Positions 24,839 to 34,711 of a DNA stretch of 64,000 bases are shown here, piece after piece; positions within the stretch are counted from its first letter, which is position 1, and each line of letters starts with the position of its first letter. The translations under genes were made by a program, and so were the position numbers. This stretch comes from JBAZWE01 sp041660545 (GTDB lineage Bacteria > Actinomycetota > Thermoleophilia > BMS3ABIN01): NCBI GenBank assembly GCA_041660545.1, contig JBAZWE010000001.1, positions 1 through 64,000 of the forward strand, written 5' to 3'. The notes below the pieces were generated by a model. It was not told the origin of the DNA. It did not search any database and was given only the letters and a program-made list of their open reading frames with translations.

Positions 24839-27800
24839 ATGTTGATGCGGAGGCTGGAGCAAAAATCAGGCCGGGAATGGCCTGTAAGAAGAGTGCATGC
24901 ATTAAATCGCAGGAATGGGACTTTCAGGGGTGAGGCAGGCCGAAGCGGCCTCTTTGTAACGCTCAGACTGATCATCATTATCGCCGGTCTACTGGTTCTG
25001 GCCTGCTGGGACTGCCCGGGAAAGGCAATGGCCGCGCAGGACTTGGGCTGGACGGTCAATGAGATGCCGGTATTTATCGGCCCCGGCGACCAGACGAAAC
25101 CTGTAGCCTCGGGTCGCACGATCTTTTACACGGATTTTAACCGGAGTCCAAATGGATGGCTGGTCAAGAAGGACATGTATAACGGTTCAGCCGAGGAATC
25201 GCTGTCCGGTCCCGGCATCCACGCCGGTCCGGATGCCGACTCCACTTCGGTGGTATGGCAAAAATCCAGCAACCAGGTATGCAAAAGGCCGGTGTCGGGC
25301 GGCGCCGATCAGTGTGTTTCGTCCGTCGGTGCTTATCAGCTGGCGGTATCGGGAAATTACGCCGTCAGTTACGGGGGGGCCAGCACGATCAGACTTTTTG
25401 ATCTAAGCGACATGACTTCGAGAATAGTCGATCAGTCGACGTTACCGGGTATGCGTTACGACCCTGACATAGATGGCAGCCAGGCGGTCTGGATCAAGGA
25501 GCGCGGGTATGCGGGACGCTATTATGAGCCGCTCATAGTCCTGCATGACGTGAACTCGGGCATCAATACATATATGACCAAACAGGGCGGCGGCGGCAAA
25601 TACGCTAGAAGTCATCCTGTGATCAGCAACGGCCGGATCCTCTACCAGGAACGAATAATCGAGGCCGGACATGACTGGAACATCAGCGCCGCGTCCGTTG
25701 GCACTCTCGGTATCACGATGGTAAGCGCGCAGGGGGACCAGATAAATCCTTCGCTGAGCGGAAACATCGTGGTCTACCAGGACAACCGTACCGGTCACCT
25801 GGACGAAACGGGCAAGTGGGTAGGGGAATGGGACATATATATGATGGATCTGGAAACAGGCATCGAGCAGCCTGTCTGCACTGCTCCGGGTGACCAGGCC
25901 AATCCCGAGATCAGGGGAAACATAATCACCTGGGAAGACAAAAGGAACGGAGACCGGGATATCTACGCGGCGGTTCTTGCTCCGGCGGAGGCAGACATAC
26001 AGCTGATGCAGAGTTTCGCCCCAACCCTTGTTTTCGATCGTGACGAATCCTTCAGGCCGGTTGAAGTCGCTGCCATGGTTGCGGCGCCGGGAACCACGTT
26101 GATCGAAAACAGCCAGGAGCGTTTACGGTCACCNNNNNNNNNNAACACTAACCCTCGATGCCATGGGCGGCTTTGGTTTCGATTCCTACCTGGATCTGGC
26201 GGGCGCGTGTGTTGTATGCGGTCCCCAGCTGCCCGATCCCGATTTTGACAGATACATCCATACACAGTACGTAAAGCCTTACAACACCATCGTTGGCTCC
26301 GGAATACGTCAGGGAGTCTATGGCAGGGTTGTTCACCAGGGCGACAGGACGGTGATCCAGTACTGGCTCAATTATTATTTCAACAACCATCCGATGCTCA
26401 GCCACGAAGGCGACTGGGAGCTGATCGAAGTAGAGCTGGACAGTGATGGGCAGCCCGCGCGCGTTTCCGCCTCGCAACATGCCTACGGGAAAATCAGGCG
26501 CTGGCGTGACATGGAGACGAGGAGTGGCCATCCGGTTATTTATGTAGCCAAAGGTTCACACGCGAACTATTTCGATCCCGGCGATCACAGCATTGAGCTG
26601 GGTGGCATCCCCACCCCGGTCGCGGTTGATGAAACTGACGGGTTGGCGACAGGCAGAGTCATGGAGACCGCCGTTATGCCGCTGCCTGGAACTGCTTTTG
26701 ATATCCCGGGATTTAAATGGTTGAACTTCAAGGGCAGCTGGGGTGAAGAGAATGGAAATCCCGCCGGCGATGCGCCTCTCGGGCCTGTCTGGTCGGGAGA
26801 CCGCTGGAACAGGCCCTTCTCCTGGGAGGGGCTGGAGTGGGATGGTTTTGACGGCATCAGGGGGATGGTCGCCGGCCTCAAGGCTCACGTTGACGGCCTG
26901 GTGAAAATCGATCTGTTCGATTCCGCCGGAGGCCACGTGGGGCAGGACGCACAAGGGTCAGTTGAGAAAACAATCAGCGGCTCTCAGTATCTGGAGGCGG
27001 CCGGGATAAACAAGAAAGCTGTCATCGCACCCTTCGACGGCAGTAATGAATATCGCTTAAAGCTCACCGCGGATACGGCGGTGCTTACCCCGCTCCACAT
27101 GACTTTGGCAGATCCGGGCCGTGGCACGCTGACCACGCTGGTCTATAACGATGTTCCATTGGGAGCCGGCGCAACAGCGATGCTGACAGTGACAAGGGAT
27201 TCGATTCTCACGGATCTGGCCATTCATCTGGACTCTGATAACGATGGTGTTGCTGATGCGACGCGGATGCCGGATCAGATAAGTGAGCTGCCGCTGGATT
27301 ATACGCCGCCGTCACCGGTCGTCGATTTGAATGCCGAGCGGCTGGTCAATGGTTCCGTGAGATTGCGCTGGAGAGCGCCAGGTGACGACGACGGCATGGG
27401 TAGTGGAACCATGTACGCAATCCGTATCTCTTCGCAGCCTATAACTGAGGATAGCTGGGTCGAATCTGAATCTGTCCTGGTTAGCGAACGTCCCCGCGAA
27501 GCCGGCTCTGATGAATCCGTCGACATCAACGGATTTCCGGATGGAAAATTCTATATCGCCATGAAGACAACGGACGACGCGGGCAATGAATCAGGCCTTT
27601 CCAATGTGGTGACGTGCGCCGTCGAACCACCCCGGTTGACGCTGGCGCTCGGTGCTGCCTACTGGAAAAGCTATGCAGATTACCTGATGAGCAGATTGCA
27701 GGTGAGATACACGATCAAAAACGAGGGCAGCGGACCGGCGAATGAGGCCGCGATTCGCCGGATCATGACGGTACCGGCTGAAGTGAGCCTGGCGGGCACG

Positions 27801-27959
27801 TATCCGGAAGCGATTGCATCACTGGCTCCCGGACAGACATCTGACATCGAGTTAGCGTTCTCAGTCCCCCAGGGACTTCGGAGTTTCCGGACATCTCTGT
27901 CTGCAAGCTGCAGGGATGGAAGTGGTGAGGAAATATGGTTCGGACTGCCTCCCGGATAA
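24839..27959 (+). CDS. Giant secreted beta-propeller / Vps62-like / FnIII protein (interrupted by gap)
   Basis: One gene crossing the 10-N gap at 26134-26143. A signal/anchor helix (LRLIIIIAGLLVLACW) is followed by TolB-like propeller repeats (DQTKPVASGRTIFYTD, DQINPSLSGNIVVYQDNR, DQANPEIRGNIITWEDKRNG). A Vps62/DUF946-like domain follows (HEGDWELIEVELD...HPVIYVAKGSHANYFDPG), then a further beta-rich part. Next comes a fibronectin type III domain (PPSPVVDLNAERLVNGSVRL) and a CARDB-like C-terminus. The frames differ across the gap because its length is arbitrary. The start is uncertain (TTG 24833, ATG 24839 or 24845). The protein is extracellular and its function is unknown. Confidence 0.75.
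26134..26143. other. Scaffold gap (10 N)
   Basis: A run of 10 undetermined bases between the propeller and the Vps62-like domain. Confidence 0.99.
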
Positions 27960-28058
27960 GGTCGTGATCGCATGTCAGAGCGATATATGCCGGCTACGGC
28001 AAGAGAGCTTCAATAAACCGGCGGGGAATTAAACGAAACCCGGAAAAAGGATCAGGAC

Positions 28059-29186
28059 TTGAACGAAAAAAATGAATCAGGAGCCATTTCCGACGATCGT
28101 GCATCAGGCGAGCCTGCTGTCGATACTTCGGATCAAATAATCAGCAGCAGATCCCTGATAGGCGATCTGGCGTGGGGAGGTGCGGGCGCAATCACTTTCG
28201 TCCTGACCGCAAGCAGCCTTACGGTACTGGTCTATCTATATGGAAGCCTCGCGGACGTCACGCCCGAGTTCCCCCTGATCTTTTCCAGGCAGTTCCTGTT
28301 GTTGTCTGTCGCCATCATGGCAGGTTCGCCTTGCGTCAGTGTCATGGCGGCCCGCCGGTTTGCCGGAGTCCGGTTGAGTATGGCCCTCCCATTCGGCGCC
28401 GGAGCTGGTTTTTTAATTGCGATATCGCTTTGGTTCGAAGCAAACGGCGCCGGCGGCAATCCCTTCGACTGGCCTGACATGGTCTGGTTTCTCCAGACAG
28501 GCCTTTCTGGAGCGGCCGCCGGCGCGGTAATAGGTTCAGGGGTATCCCGATGCACGGATCACGGCGGAATTGATGAAAAAGTGCAAGCAGGAAGGGCTGT
28601 TGTGTTGTGGAAGTTTTTGCTTGCCCTTGTGCTGGTGGTGGTTCTCGCCATGGGTCTTCCCTTCCTGTTTCTTAGGTCCGCAAAAAATACGTTCCGGGAC
28701 AGAGCCATGGAGGAAGCCATGAGTGTGTTCAGGCTGCCACGGGAGATGAGGCTCTCAGTCGTTGATGAGGGTTCCGCAATCGAGGCCATCGGGAGCAATC
28801 GGCGATTCAAGGCCCATGGAAACTGGGAAGCTGACGGCCGCACCGGCACAGTCATCGTCACCGGAATGCGTAACGGTTTTGAAGTGGAGCCGGATAGTGT
28901 CAGCGCTTCCCTGCAATCCTCCGGTTATCCATATCAGGGTCTGGTTGATTGGGATGACACCAGGTCCGGGTCCGTCGCGGTGATGGCAGTCAGCGAGCTG
29001 GCCGGGTCTTATTGTTTAAGACCGCTTGAATATAAGTCAACAACCGGATCAGACAGGCGAAGCCGGGCGGTAAATCTGGGGGGAGACGGCATCGTAGCCG
29101 TAGCGCGACCCTTGCGTGCAAATGATTCCAGTGATGGAATATACATCACTTTTTCCATTGCCGGGATGAATAAAGAAAGCATATAG
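28059..29186 (+). CDS. Multi-helix membrane protein with extracytoplasmic domain
   Basis: A 375-residue protein. It has a polar N-terminus of about 30 residues, four hydrophobic helices (residues 38-62, 75-97, 105-125, 140-160) and a fifth at 183-207 (WKFLLALVLVVVLAMGLPFLFL). A C-terminal beta-rich domain of about 165 residues follows and is probably outside the membrane. The TTG start at 28059 follows AAAAAGGA at a good distance. It lies about 100 bp after the giant secreted protein and may belong with it. No family recognised. Confidence 0.6.
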   Translation: MNEKNESGAISDDRASGEPAVDTSDQIISSRSLIGDLAWGGAGAITFVLTASSLTVLVYLYGSLADVTPEFPLIFSRQFLLLSVAIMAGSPCVSVMAARRFAGVRLSMALPFGAGAGFLIAISLWFEANGAGGNPFDWPDMVWFLQTGLSGAAAGAVIGSGVSRCTDHGGIDEKVQAGRAVVLWKFLLALVLVVVLAMGLPFLFLRSAKNTFRDRAMEEAMSVFRLPREMRLSVVDEGSAIEAIGSNRRFKAHGNWEADGRTGTVIVTGMRNGFEVEPDSVSASLQSSGYPYQGLVDWDDTRSGSVAVMAVSELAGSYCLRPLEYKSTTGSDRRSRAVNLGGDGIVAVARPLRANDSSDGIYITFSIAGMNKESI

Positions 29187-29636
29187 ACGAGCGAATCCGT
29201 GCAAGTGGCGGATTATGCCGGAGAAGAATGGCTTCACTGGCTCATCGCCGGGTTTCCGGATGTGGAAAACCTGTCGCTCTCCGGGACAAGGCTGTAAATC
29301 AATTCTTTCCATGAAAGTGCACCATATTGATGGTTCACGGTTTTGGTAATACTTGTGTTCCGGCTCGATTATCAGATATCCTCGCTTATACCGGCCGGCC
29401 CCGGACTGCTACAAGGGGGGAGCCGGCATTGTGTGCCCTGTCATCGTGGCCGGAATAATCTTGCACCGGTCGCGTTCGATTTGTTTACCCAAAGTGGGTG
29501 GCAGGTTTACATAAAGCAGGGCATATTAACACACAGGCTCCGGCTTTCACAGTCAAGCGGGGTAAAAATTTATAAAATGCCTCCATATTGAGCTATTTTA
29601 TATCGAGTGCAACCTGGTCAACGGCGCCGCTTTTGC
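29187..29636. other. Intergenic region without a supported gene
   Basis: Only unconvincing short frames. The right side leads into the rimP promoter. Confidence 0.4.
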
Positions 29637-29717
29637 TTGCGGGCTGTTTCAGCGTTGTGATATAATTTCTCTAAACTGCGAGGTGATTTTCGGAGTGGGT
29701 TATAGACCCGCTTTTTT
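29637..29717 (+). promoter_or_regulatory. rimP-nusA operon promoter and leader attenuator
   Basis: TTGCGG (29637-29642) and a perfect TATAAT (29661-29666) are spaced 18 nt. About 25 nt after the predicted start is a terminator-like hairpin, AGTGGGT (29694-29700) with ACCCGCT (29706-29712), followed directly by a run of T. It lies upstream of the start codon, so it would act as an attenuator for the operon. Confidence 0.6.
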
Positions 29718-29731
29718 ATTTGGTGCTTGCA

Positions 29732-30223
29732 GTGGATAAGACAGCCACAATTTCTCATATAGAAAGGCTCCTGGCCGAGAATCTGCCAGATGTGGATCTT
29801 GTGGATGTCGAAGTTGCGGATATTCAGGGAAACTTCGTACTCAGGGTTTTCATTGACCATCCAGAAGGAGTGGATCACGATTTATGCGTAAAAGTTACGG
29901 GTCTTCTCGATTGTTATCAGGAAGACCACACGGTCGAGGTTTCCTCACCGGGTATTGAAAGACGGCTGAGAAAGCCTGAGCATTTTCAGGCCGCAGTCGG
30001 AAAAAAGATAAATGTAAAAACATTTGGCCCGGTTGAAGGAGGACGGAACTTCACCGGTTTTTTAATTTCAACAGACGGTGATTCACTGATCATGCAGATG
30101 GAAGAGCGCGTGATCTCGCTGTCGCTGGACAATGTTGGGAAGGCAAAAACCGTGTTCGAGTTCGAAGACGAACCAGAAGACCGGCTAAGGGCCGGCAAGA
30201 AGCGGTCAAAGAAAAGAAAATAA
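29732..30223 (+). CDS. rimP: Ribosome maturation factor RimP
   Basis: A small protein needed for 30S subunit maturation. It contains the RimP core VDVEVADIQGNFVLRVFIDHPEGVDHDLC and the highly conserved VEVSSPGIERRLRKPEHF, then the C-terminal SH3-like domain (KINVKTFGPVEGGRNFTGFL) and a basic tail. The start is the GTG at 29732; TTG at 29720 and GTG at 29723 are alternatives, and none has a strong ribosome binding site. It opens the rimP-nusA-ylxR-infB-ylxP-rbfA-truB-ribF cluster. Confidence 0.95.
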   Translation: MDKTATISHIERLLAENLPDVDLVDVEVADIQGNFVLRVFIDHPEGVDHDLCVKVTGLLDCYQEDHTVEVSSPGIERRLRKPEHFQAAVGKKINVKTFGPVEGGRNFTGFLISTDGDSLIMQMEERVISLSLDNVGKAKTVFEFEDEPEDRLRAGKKRSKKRK

Positions 30224-30273
30224 CGCCCCCGGCGGTAAACACCGGGATTGTCATATAGATAAAGGAGTCCATT

Positions 30274-31668
30274 GTGAGCAAGGAAATCGTTGAAGCCCTG
30301 AGGCTTCTGGAAGAGGAAAAGGGAATCAGCTTCCAGGTGTTGCTGACCGCGCTCGAGGACGCCCTGTTGTCCGCATACAAAAAGACACCGGAGGCTGTTG
30401 ACTACGCCAGGGTTGAAATAGATCCCGAGAGCGGTGAGATAAATATTTTTGAATTGATCCTCCCCGAGCGTCCGGCAGCGGTTGTGGCCCAGGAAGCCGC
30501 GGACGCGGCGGCCGCCGAGGCCGGAGAAGAGGTTGAAGTGTCCACGGAAGAAGAGGGCGCAACCGCCGAGACTGCCGTGGTAGAGGAAGAAGAGGAGGAG
30601 TTCGATCTCTCCATGTATGACGAGAGTGAGATCGAGAAGGTCAAGCTGGAGACGCCGGAGGATTTCGGGCGTATCGCGGCCCAGACCGCCAAGCAGGTTA
30701 TCTTTCAGCGTATCCGCGAAGCCGAGCGGGACATGATGTTCGATGAGTACCAGGACCGCAAGGGCGAGATCGTCACCGGTATCGTACAGCAGAGCGACCA
30801 GCGCTACACCCTGGTCGACCTTGGCAAGGTGGAGGCCCTGCTTCCCGAAAGCGAGCAGGTCGACCATGAGCGTTACGACCACGGTTCCCGTATCAAGGCT
30901 GTTATCGTGGATGTGCGTGACCATACCAAGGGGCCGCAGGTGATCGTCTCCCGCCGCAGTGACGAACTTATCCGCAAGCTGTTCGAGCTGGAAGTCCCGG
31001 AAGTCGCGGATGGACTGGTTGTCATCAGAAACATAGCTCGCGAGCCGGGTTACCGTTCCAAGATCGCCGTTGAGTCCAAGGAAGACGGTATCGATCCTGT
31101 CGGTGCGTGTGTAGGTCCCCGTGGCTCACGTGTGCGCATGGTGGTCAGTGAGCTTCGCGGTGAGAAAATCGATATCATTCCCTACAACGACGAGCCGGCG
31201 CGATTCGTCGCAAAGGCATTGAGCCCCGCCATGGTGCGCGAGGTGCTCGTGGATGACGAGGAAAAATCTGCTACAGTCGTAGTTCCCGATGACCAGCTTT
31301 CACTGGCAATCGGCAAGGAGGGGCAGAACGCCCGCCTGGCCAACAAGCTGACGGGCTGGCGCATCGATATCAAGAGTGAGAGCCAGATGGCGGAAGAGGA
31401 AGACACCATGGCCTTTTCAGACGAAGAGGTCGAAGAGCTCGCCGGCCGCTGTTGCGCTCTTACCAAAAGTGGCAAGCGTTGTCCGAACGCGTCGCTTCCC
31501 GGCACCAGGTACTGTGGCATTCCTTCTCACCAGAAACAGGCTGAGGAGGAGCAGACCGGTGAGGCGGATTCGGCGCCGGAGCCCACTTCTGCCGAAGCGG
31601 ATGCGGAGAATGAAAGCAGCGAGGTGGGAGAGGCCGAAGCGGCCCCTACCGGCGAACCGGGTAAGTAA
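30274..31668 (+). CDS. nusA: Transcription termination/antitermination factor NusA with extra C-terminal Cys module
   Basis: NusA binds RNA polymerase and nascent RNA. The order is: N-terminal domain (residues 1-150), S1 domain (GEIVTGIVQQSDQRYTLVDLG), and two KH domains (DPVGACVGPRGSRVRMVVSEL and DDQLSLAIGKEGQNARLANKL). Two oddities stand out. The N-terminal domain carries an acidic/Ala-rich insertion at about residues 66-115. After the KH domains there is a 75-residue tail with Cys393, Cys394, Cys403, Cys414 and His419 (CCALTKSGKRCPNA...YCGIPSH), similar to small DUF5763-type zinc-binding motifs. The GTG start has AAAGGAG at 6 nt. Confidence 0.95.
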   Translation: MSKEIVEALRLLEEEKGISFQVLLTALEDALLSAYKKTPEAVDYARVEIDPESGEINIFELILPERPAAVVAQEAADAAAAEAGEEVEVSTEEEGATAETAVVEEEEEEFDLSMYDESEIEKVKLETPEDFGRIAAQTAKQVIFQRIREAERDMMFDEYQDRKGEIVTGIVQQSDQRYTLVDLGKVEALLPESEQVDHERYDHGSRIKAVIVDVRDHTKGPQVIVSRRSDELIRKLFELEVPEVADGLVVIRNIAREPGYRSKIAVESKEDGIDPVGACVGPRGSRVRMVVSELRGEKIDIIPYNDEPARFVAKALSPAMVREVLVDDEEKSATVVVPDDQLSLAIGKEGQNARLANKLTGWRIDIKSESQMAEEEDTMAFSDEEVEELAGRCCALTKSGKRCPNASLPGTRYCGIPSHQKQAEEEQTGEADSAPEPTSAEADAENESSEVGEAEAAPTGEPGK

Positions 31669-31670
31669 CC

Positions 31671-31961
31671 TTGGTCCGCCGTGGGCATGTCCCGCAGCGG
31701 ATGTGTGAAGGATGCCGCCGCCGGTTTGCACAAGATACGCTGGTTCGGTTTACCGTGCACGACGCAAACGGGGAGAGACTTATAGTAATCGATCCTTCCG
31801 GGCGCCGTAAGGGACGCGGAGCATATACCTGCCGAAGCCATGAGTGTTTTAACCGGGCAGCGGGTAGAAAGTCAAAAGCCCTGGTGCGCCGTTTGGGAGC
31901 GACAGGTGTCCACCCTGATCTGGAAAGTGAGTTTGCGCGACTTTTTGAATCGCGCGGGTAA
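31671..31961 (+). CDS. rnpM: YlxR/RnpM RNA-binding protein
   Basis: A 96-residue DUF448 protein, recently described in Bacillus as an RNase P modulator and usually found between nusA and infB. It has the family signature PQRMCEGCRRRFAQDTLVRF and GRGAYTCRSHECFNRA, with four Cys that may bind metal. The TTG start lies 2 nt after the nusA stop. It overlaps infB by one base (TAATG). Confidence 0.93.
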   Translation: MVRRGHVPQRMCEGCRRRFAQDTLVRFTVHDANGERLIVIDPSGRRKGRGAYTCRSHECFNRAAGRKSKALVRRLGATGVHPDLESEFARLFESRG

Positions 31962-34069
31962 TGAATATGGCAAAAAAAAGAGTCTATGAAATAGCGAAAG
32001 AAAATGACCTGACCAGCGCCGACGTGGTCAAGAAGTTAAAGACCGCCGGCATCGAGGTCAGCGGCAGCCTGGCCAGCGTGGATGAAGAAGACGCAAAGAA
32101 AGCGCTCGCCGGCGTAAAGGCGCCACCCAAAAAACAGCGCAAGGCGCCGGTCAAGGCAAATAATCTCGGCAAGCGCCGTCGCGTCATCATAGATCCGTCA
32201 GCTGCCAAACGTCGCAGTTTCGTGCCCGCGGGACGTCACCAGCGCGCGCGTCACAAGGGACGCAAGGGCAGCGGCGAAGCCACCGCCGTGGCTGAGCGCC
32301 AGGAGGTCGCGGCCAAACCTTCCTCCGATACCGTCATCAAGGTCAACTCGGGCGCCACGATCAAGGAACTGTCTTCGCAGTTGGGCATATCGACTTCCGA
32401 CATCATCAAACTCCTGATGAGCTATGGCGAGATGGCGACCATTACACAATCTTTGAGCGATGAGGCTATTTCAACGCTGTCTGACGATCTTGAGCGCAAA
32501 GTAGAGATCGTTCACGTGCAGGAGGAAGAAGAGATTGAAGTCATCGACCGTCCCGAGGACCTGCTTTACCGGGCGCCGGTTGTAACCATAATGGGACATG
32601 TCGATCACGGCAAGACATCCCTTCTGGACGCGGTGCGCTCAACCGAGGTAACCGCCACCGAAGCGGGCGGTATAACGCAGCACATCGGCGCTTACCAGGT
32701 AGCGCACGCCGGCAAGCGGATCACTTTCCTGGATACTCCCGGCCATGAGGCTTTCACGGCCATGCGCGCCCGCGGCGCCAAGGTTACCGATATTGCTGTG
32801 CTGGTCGTTGCGGCTGATGACGGAGTCATGCCACAGACGATAGAGGCTATCGATCACGCCAAGGCGGCCGGAGTGCCGATCGTCGTTGCCGTGAACAAGA
32901 TTGACAAGCCTGAAGCCAACCCCGAGCGGGTGCGTCAGGAGCTTACCGAACACGGACTTGTTCCCGAGGACTGGGGCGGAGATACCGTATTTATTGACGT
33001 CAGCGCCAAGAAGAAGATCGGGCTGACGAACATGCTGGAAATGATCCAGCTGGTCGCGGAAGTGCAGGAACTGAAGGCAAATCCGGATACTGAAGCCAGC
33101 GGGGTGATCATCGAATCAAAGCTCGACACCGGCCGTGGCGTTGTGGCCACCGTGCTGATAGCCAGGGGCACGATACGCGTCGGCGACGCGATAGTAGCGG
33201 GTCAGGCCTCCGGCAAGGTCAAGGCCATGAATGATTACAAGGGCAGGCCGCTCAAGGAAGCAGGTCCGTCGGTGCCGGTTGAGATCCTCGGATTTGATAT
33301 CGTTCCGCAGGCGGGCGAGACCTGCCGTGTTGTCGAGGACGAGCGCAAGGCCAGGACTCTGGCCGGCCGCCGCTCCGACCGTATCAAGGCCGAGTTGCTG
33401 GCCAAACGCCGTGCCTTTACCTTGGACGATGTCTTCGCGCGCATCAAGGAAGGCGAGGTCAAGGACCTTAATCTCATCATCAAAGCCGATGTGGCCGGTT
33501 CCGTCGAGGCGCTGGAAGAAGCGTTGAAACAGATCAAGCACGTCGAGGTCAAGATCAACATCATCCATACCGGTGTTGGCGCGATCAATGAGTCCGACGT
33601 CATGCTGGCCGCGGCTTCACAGGCGATTGTGCTCGGCTTTAACGTGCGGCCAAGCGCCGCCGCCAAGACCGTGGCCGATCTCGAGGGCGTTGACGTGCGC
33701 ACTTACAGCGTCATCTACAAAGTCACGGAGGACGTCAAGGCGGCGCTGATCGGCATGCTGGCGCCGACCTATGTGGAAGAGGAGTTGGGTGAGGCTGAGA
33801 TCCGCTCACTGTTCAAGGCCTCCAAGCTCGGGACTATCGCCGGCTGCTATGTTACCCGTGGCAAGGTGACCCGTAACGCGCAGGTACGCGTGGTCCGCGA
33901 TGGCACGATCATCTATGACGGCAAGCTGTCTTCGTTGCACCGTTTCAAGGAAGATGTCCGCGAGGTTGAGGAAGGCTATGAATGTGGAATGCTTCTTGAG
34001 AACTTCAACGACATCAAAGAGGGCGACATCCTTGAGTTCTACGAGACGAAAGAAGTCAAAGCAAGCTGA
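31961..34069 (+). CDS. infB: Translation initiation factor IF-2
   Basis: A GTPase that brings initiator tRNA to the 30S subunit. At 702 residues it has a short N-terminal extension: IF2N-type domain (KKRVYEIAKENDLTSADVVKKL), a basic linker, and a second IF2N region. The G domain has G1 GHVDHGKT, G3 DTPGHEAF and G4 NKID, and domains II to IV end in DILEFYETKEVKAS. The linker is much shorter than in Streptomyces or E. coli. The start overlaps the ylxR stop by one base. Confidence 0.97.
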   Translation: MNMAKKRVYEIAKENDLTSADVVKKLKTAGIEVSGSLASVDEEDAKKALAGVKAPPKKQRKAPVKANNLGKRRRVIIDPSAAKRRSFVPAGRHQRARHKGRKGSGEATAVAERQEVAAKPSSDTVIKVNSGATIKELSSQLGISTSDIIKLLMSYGEMATITQSLSDEAISTLSDDLERKVEIVHVQEEEEIEVIDRPEDLLYRAPVVTIMGHVDHGKTSLLDAVRSTEVTATEAGGITQHIGAYQVAHAGKRITFLDTPGHEAFTAMRARGAKVTDIAVLVVAADDGVMPQTIEAIDHAKAAGVPIVVAVNKIDKPEANPERVRQELTEHGLVPEDWGGDTVFIDVSAKKKIGLTNMLEMIQLVAEVQELKANPDTEASGVIIESKLDTGRGVVATVLIARGTIRVGDAIVAGQASGKVKAMNDYKGRPLKEAGPSVPVEILGFDIVPQAGETCRVVEDERKARTLAGRRSDRIKAELLAKRRAFTLDDVFARIKEGEVKDLNLIIKADVAGSVEALEEALKQIKHVEVKINIIHTGVGAINESDVMLAAASQAIVLGFNVRPSAAAKTVADLEGVDVRTYSVIYKVTEDVKAALIGMLAPTYVEEELGEAEIRSLFKASKLGTIAGCYVTRGKVTRNAQVRVVRDGTIIYDGKLSSLHRFKEDVREVEEGYECGMLLENFNDIKEGDILEFYETKEVKAS

Positions 34070-34367
34070 CGGTTATGTCGGTATCCTGGCGGTGGATATT
34101 CACTTCCCCCAGAACGGGTCCCTCAAGGACAAACGCCAGCACCTGCGGAGCCTGAAAGCCGGGCTTGCACGCAAGCTGGGCGCCTCGGTGGCCGAAGTCG
34201 GATACCACGACCTCTGGCAGCGGACACGGGTGATATTTTCCATCTGCTCAAACTCTCTTCAGGACTCAGACCACGCCATGGACGAAGCTGTTCGATACCT
34301 CGAATCACGTGACTACCTTCTTTCCGCACTCCATCGCGAGATCATCAAGGTGGAGGGAGAGCAATAA
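34032..34367 (+). CDS. ylxP: DUF503 protein YlxP
   Basis: A small conserved protein of unknown biochemical role that sits between infB and rbfA in many Gram-positive genomes. It contains the family features VGILAVDIHFPQNGSLKDKR and VAEVGYHDLWQRTRV. No ATG/GTG lies just before the conserved start (YVGILAVDI). The best candidate is the TTG at 34032, with GAGGG 8 nt upstream, which makes the gene overlap the infB end by 38 bp. It joins rbfA by a TAATG overlap. Confidence 0.85.
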   Translation: MSSTRRKKSKQADGYVGILAVDIHFPQNGSLKDKRQHLRSLKAGLARKLGASVAEVGYHDLWQRTRVIFSICSNSLQDSDHAMDEAVRYLESRDYLLSALHREIIKVEGEQ

Positions 34368-34711
34368 TGGCCGGTTCGAGGATAAGGCGAGTCAACGAAG
34401 CCATCCGTGAAGTCTTGAGTGAAGCGCTCGTCCGGGGGCTCAAGGACCCGCGAGTGGGATTCGTCACGGTGACATCTGTTGATACATCGCCAGATTTGAA
34501 GTCCGCCAAGGTCTATGTGAGCGTGCTGGGAGAGGAACCGGAGCGTAATGAGACGCTTGAGGGACTGGAATGCTCGAGCGGATACATGCAATCGCTCATT
34601 GCAAAACAGCTGAGCCTGAAACGCACCCCGCAGCTTGTATTCATCTATGACGAGAGCATCGAGCATGGCCTGAGGATAGAAAGACTGTTGAAGGATATGG
34701 ATTTTGAATAA
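34367..34711 (+). CDS. rbfA: 30S ribosome-binding factor RbfA
   Basis: A 114-residue KH-fold protein that assists late 30S maturation. It has the typical start (SRIRRVNEAIREVLSEALVR), the DPRVGFVTVTSVDTSPDLKSAKVYVSV core, and LKRTPQLVFIYDESIEHGLRIERLL at the C-terminus. It is translationally coupled to ylxP upstream and truB downstream. Confidence 0.96.
   Translation: MAGSRIRRVNEAIREVLSEALVRGLKDPRVGFVTVTSVDTSPDLKSAKVYVSVLGEEPERNETLEGLECSSGYMQSLIAKQLSLKRTPQLVFIYDESIEHGLRIERLLKDMDFE

Noticed and set aside
24473..24862. Minus-strand frame of 129 residues before the giant secreted gene
   Set aside because: Pro/Arg-rich shadow-like composition, no start signal and no family.
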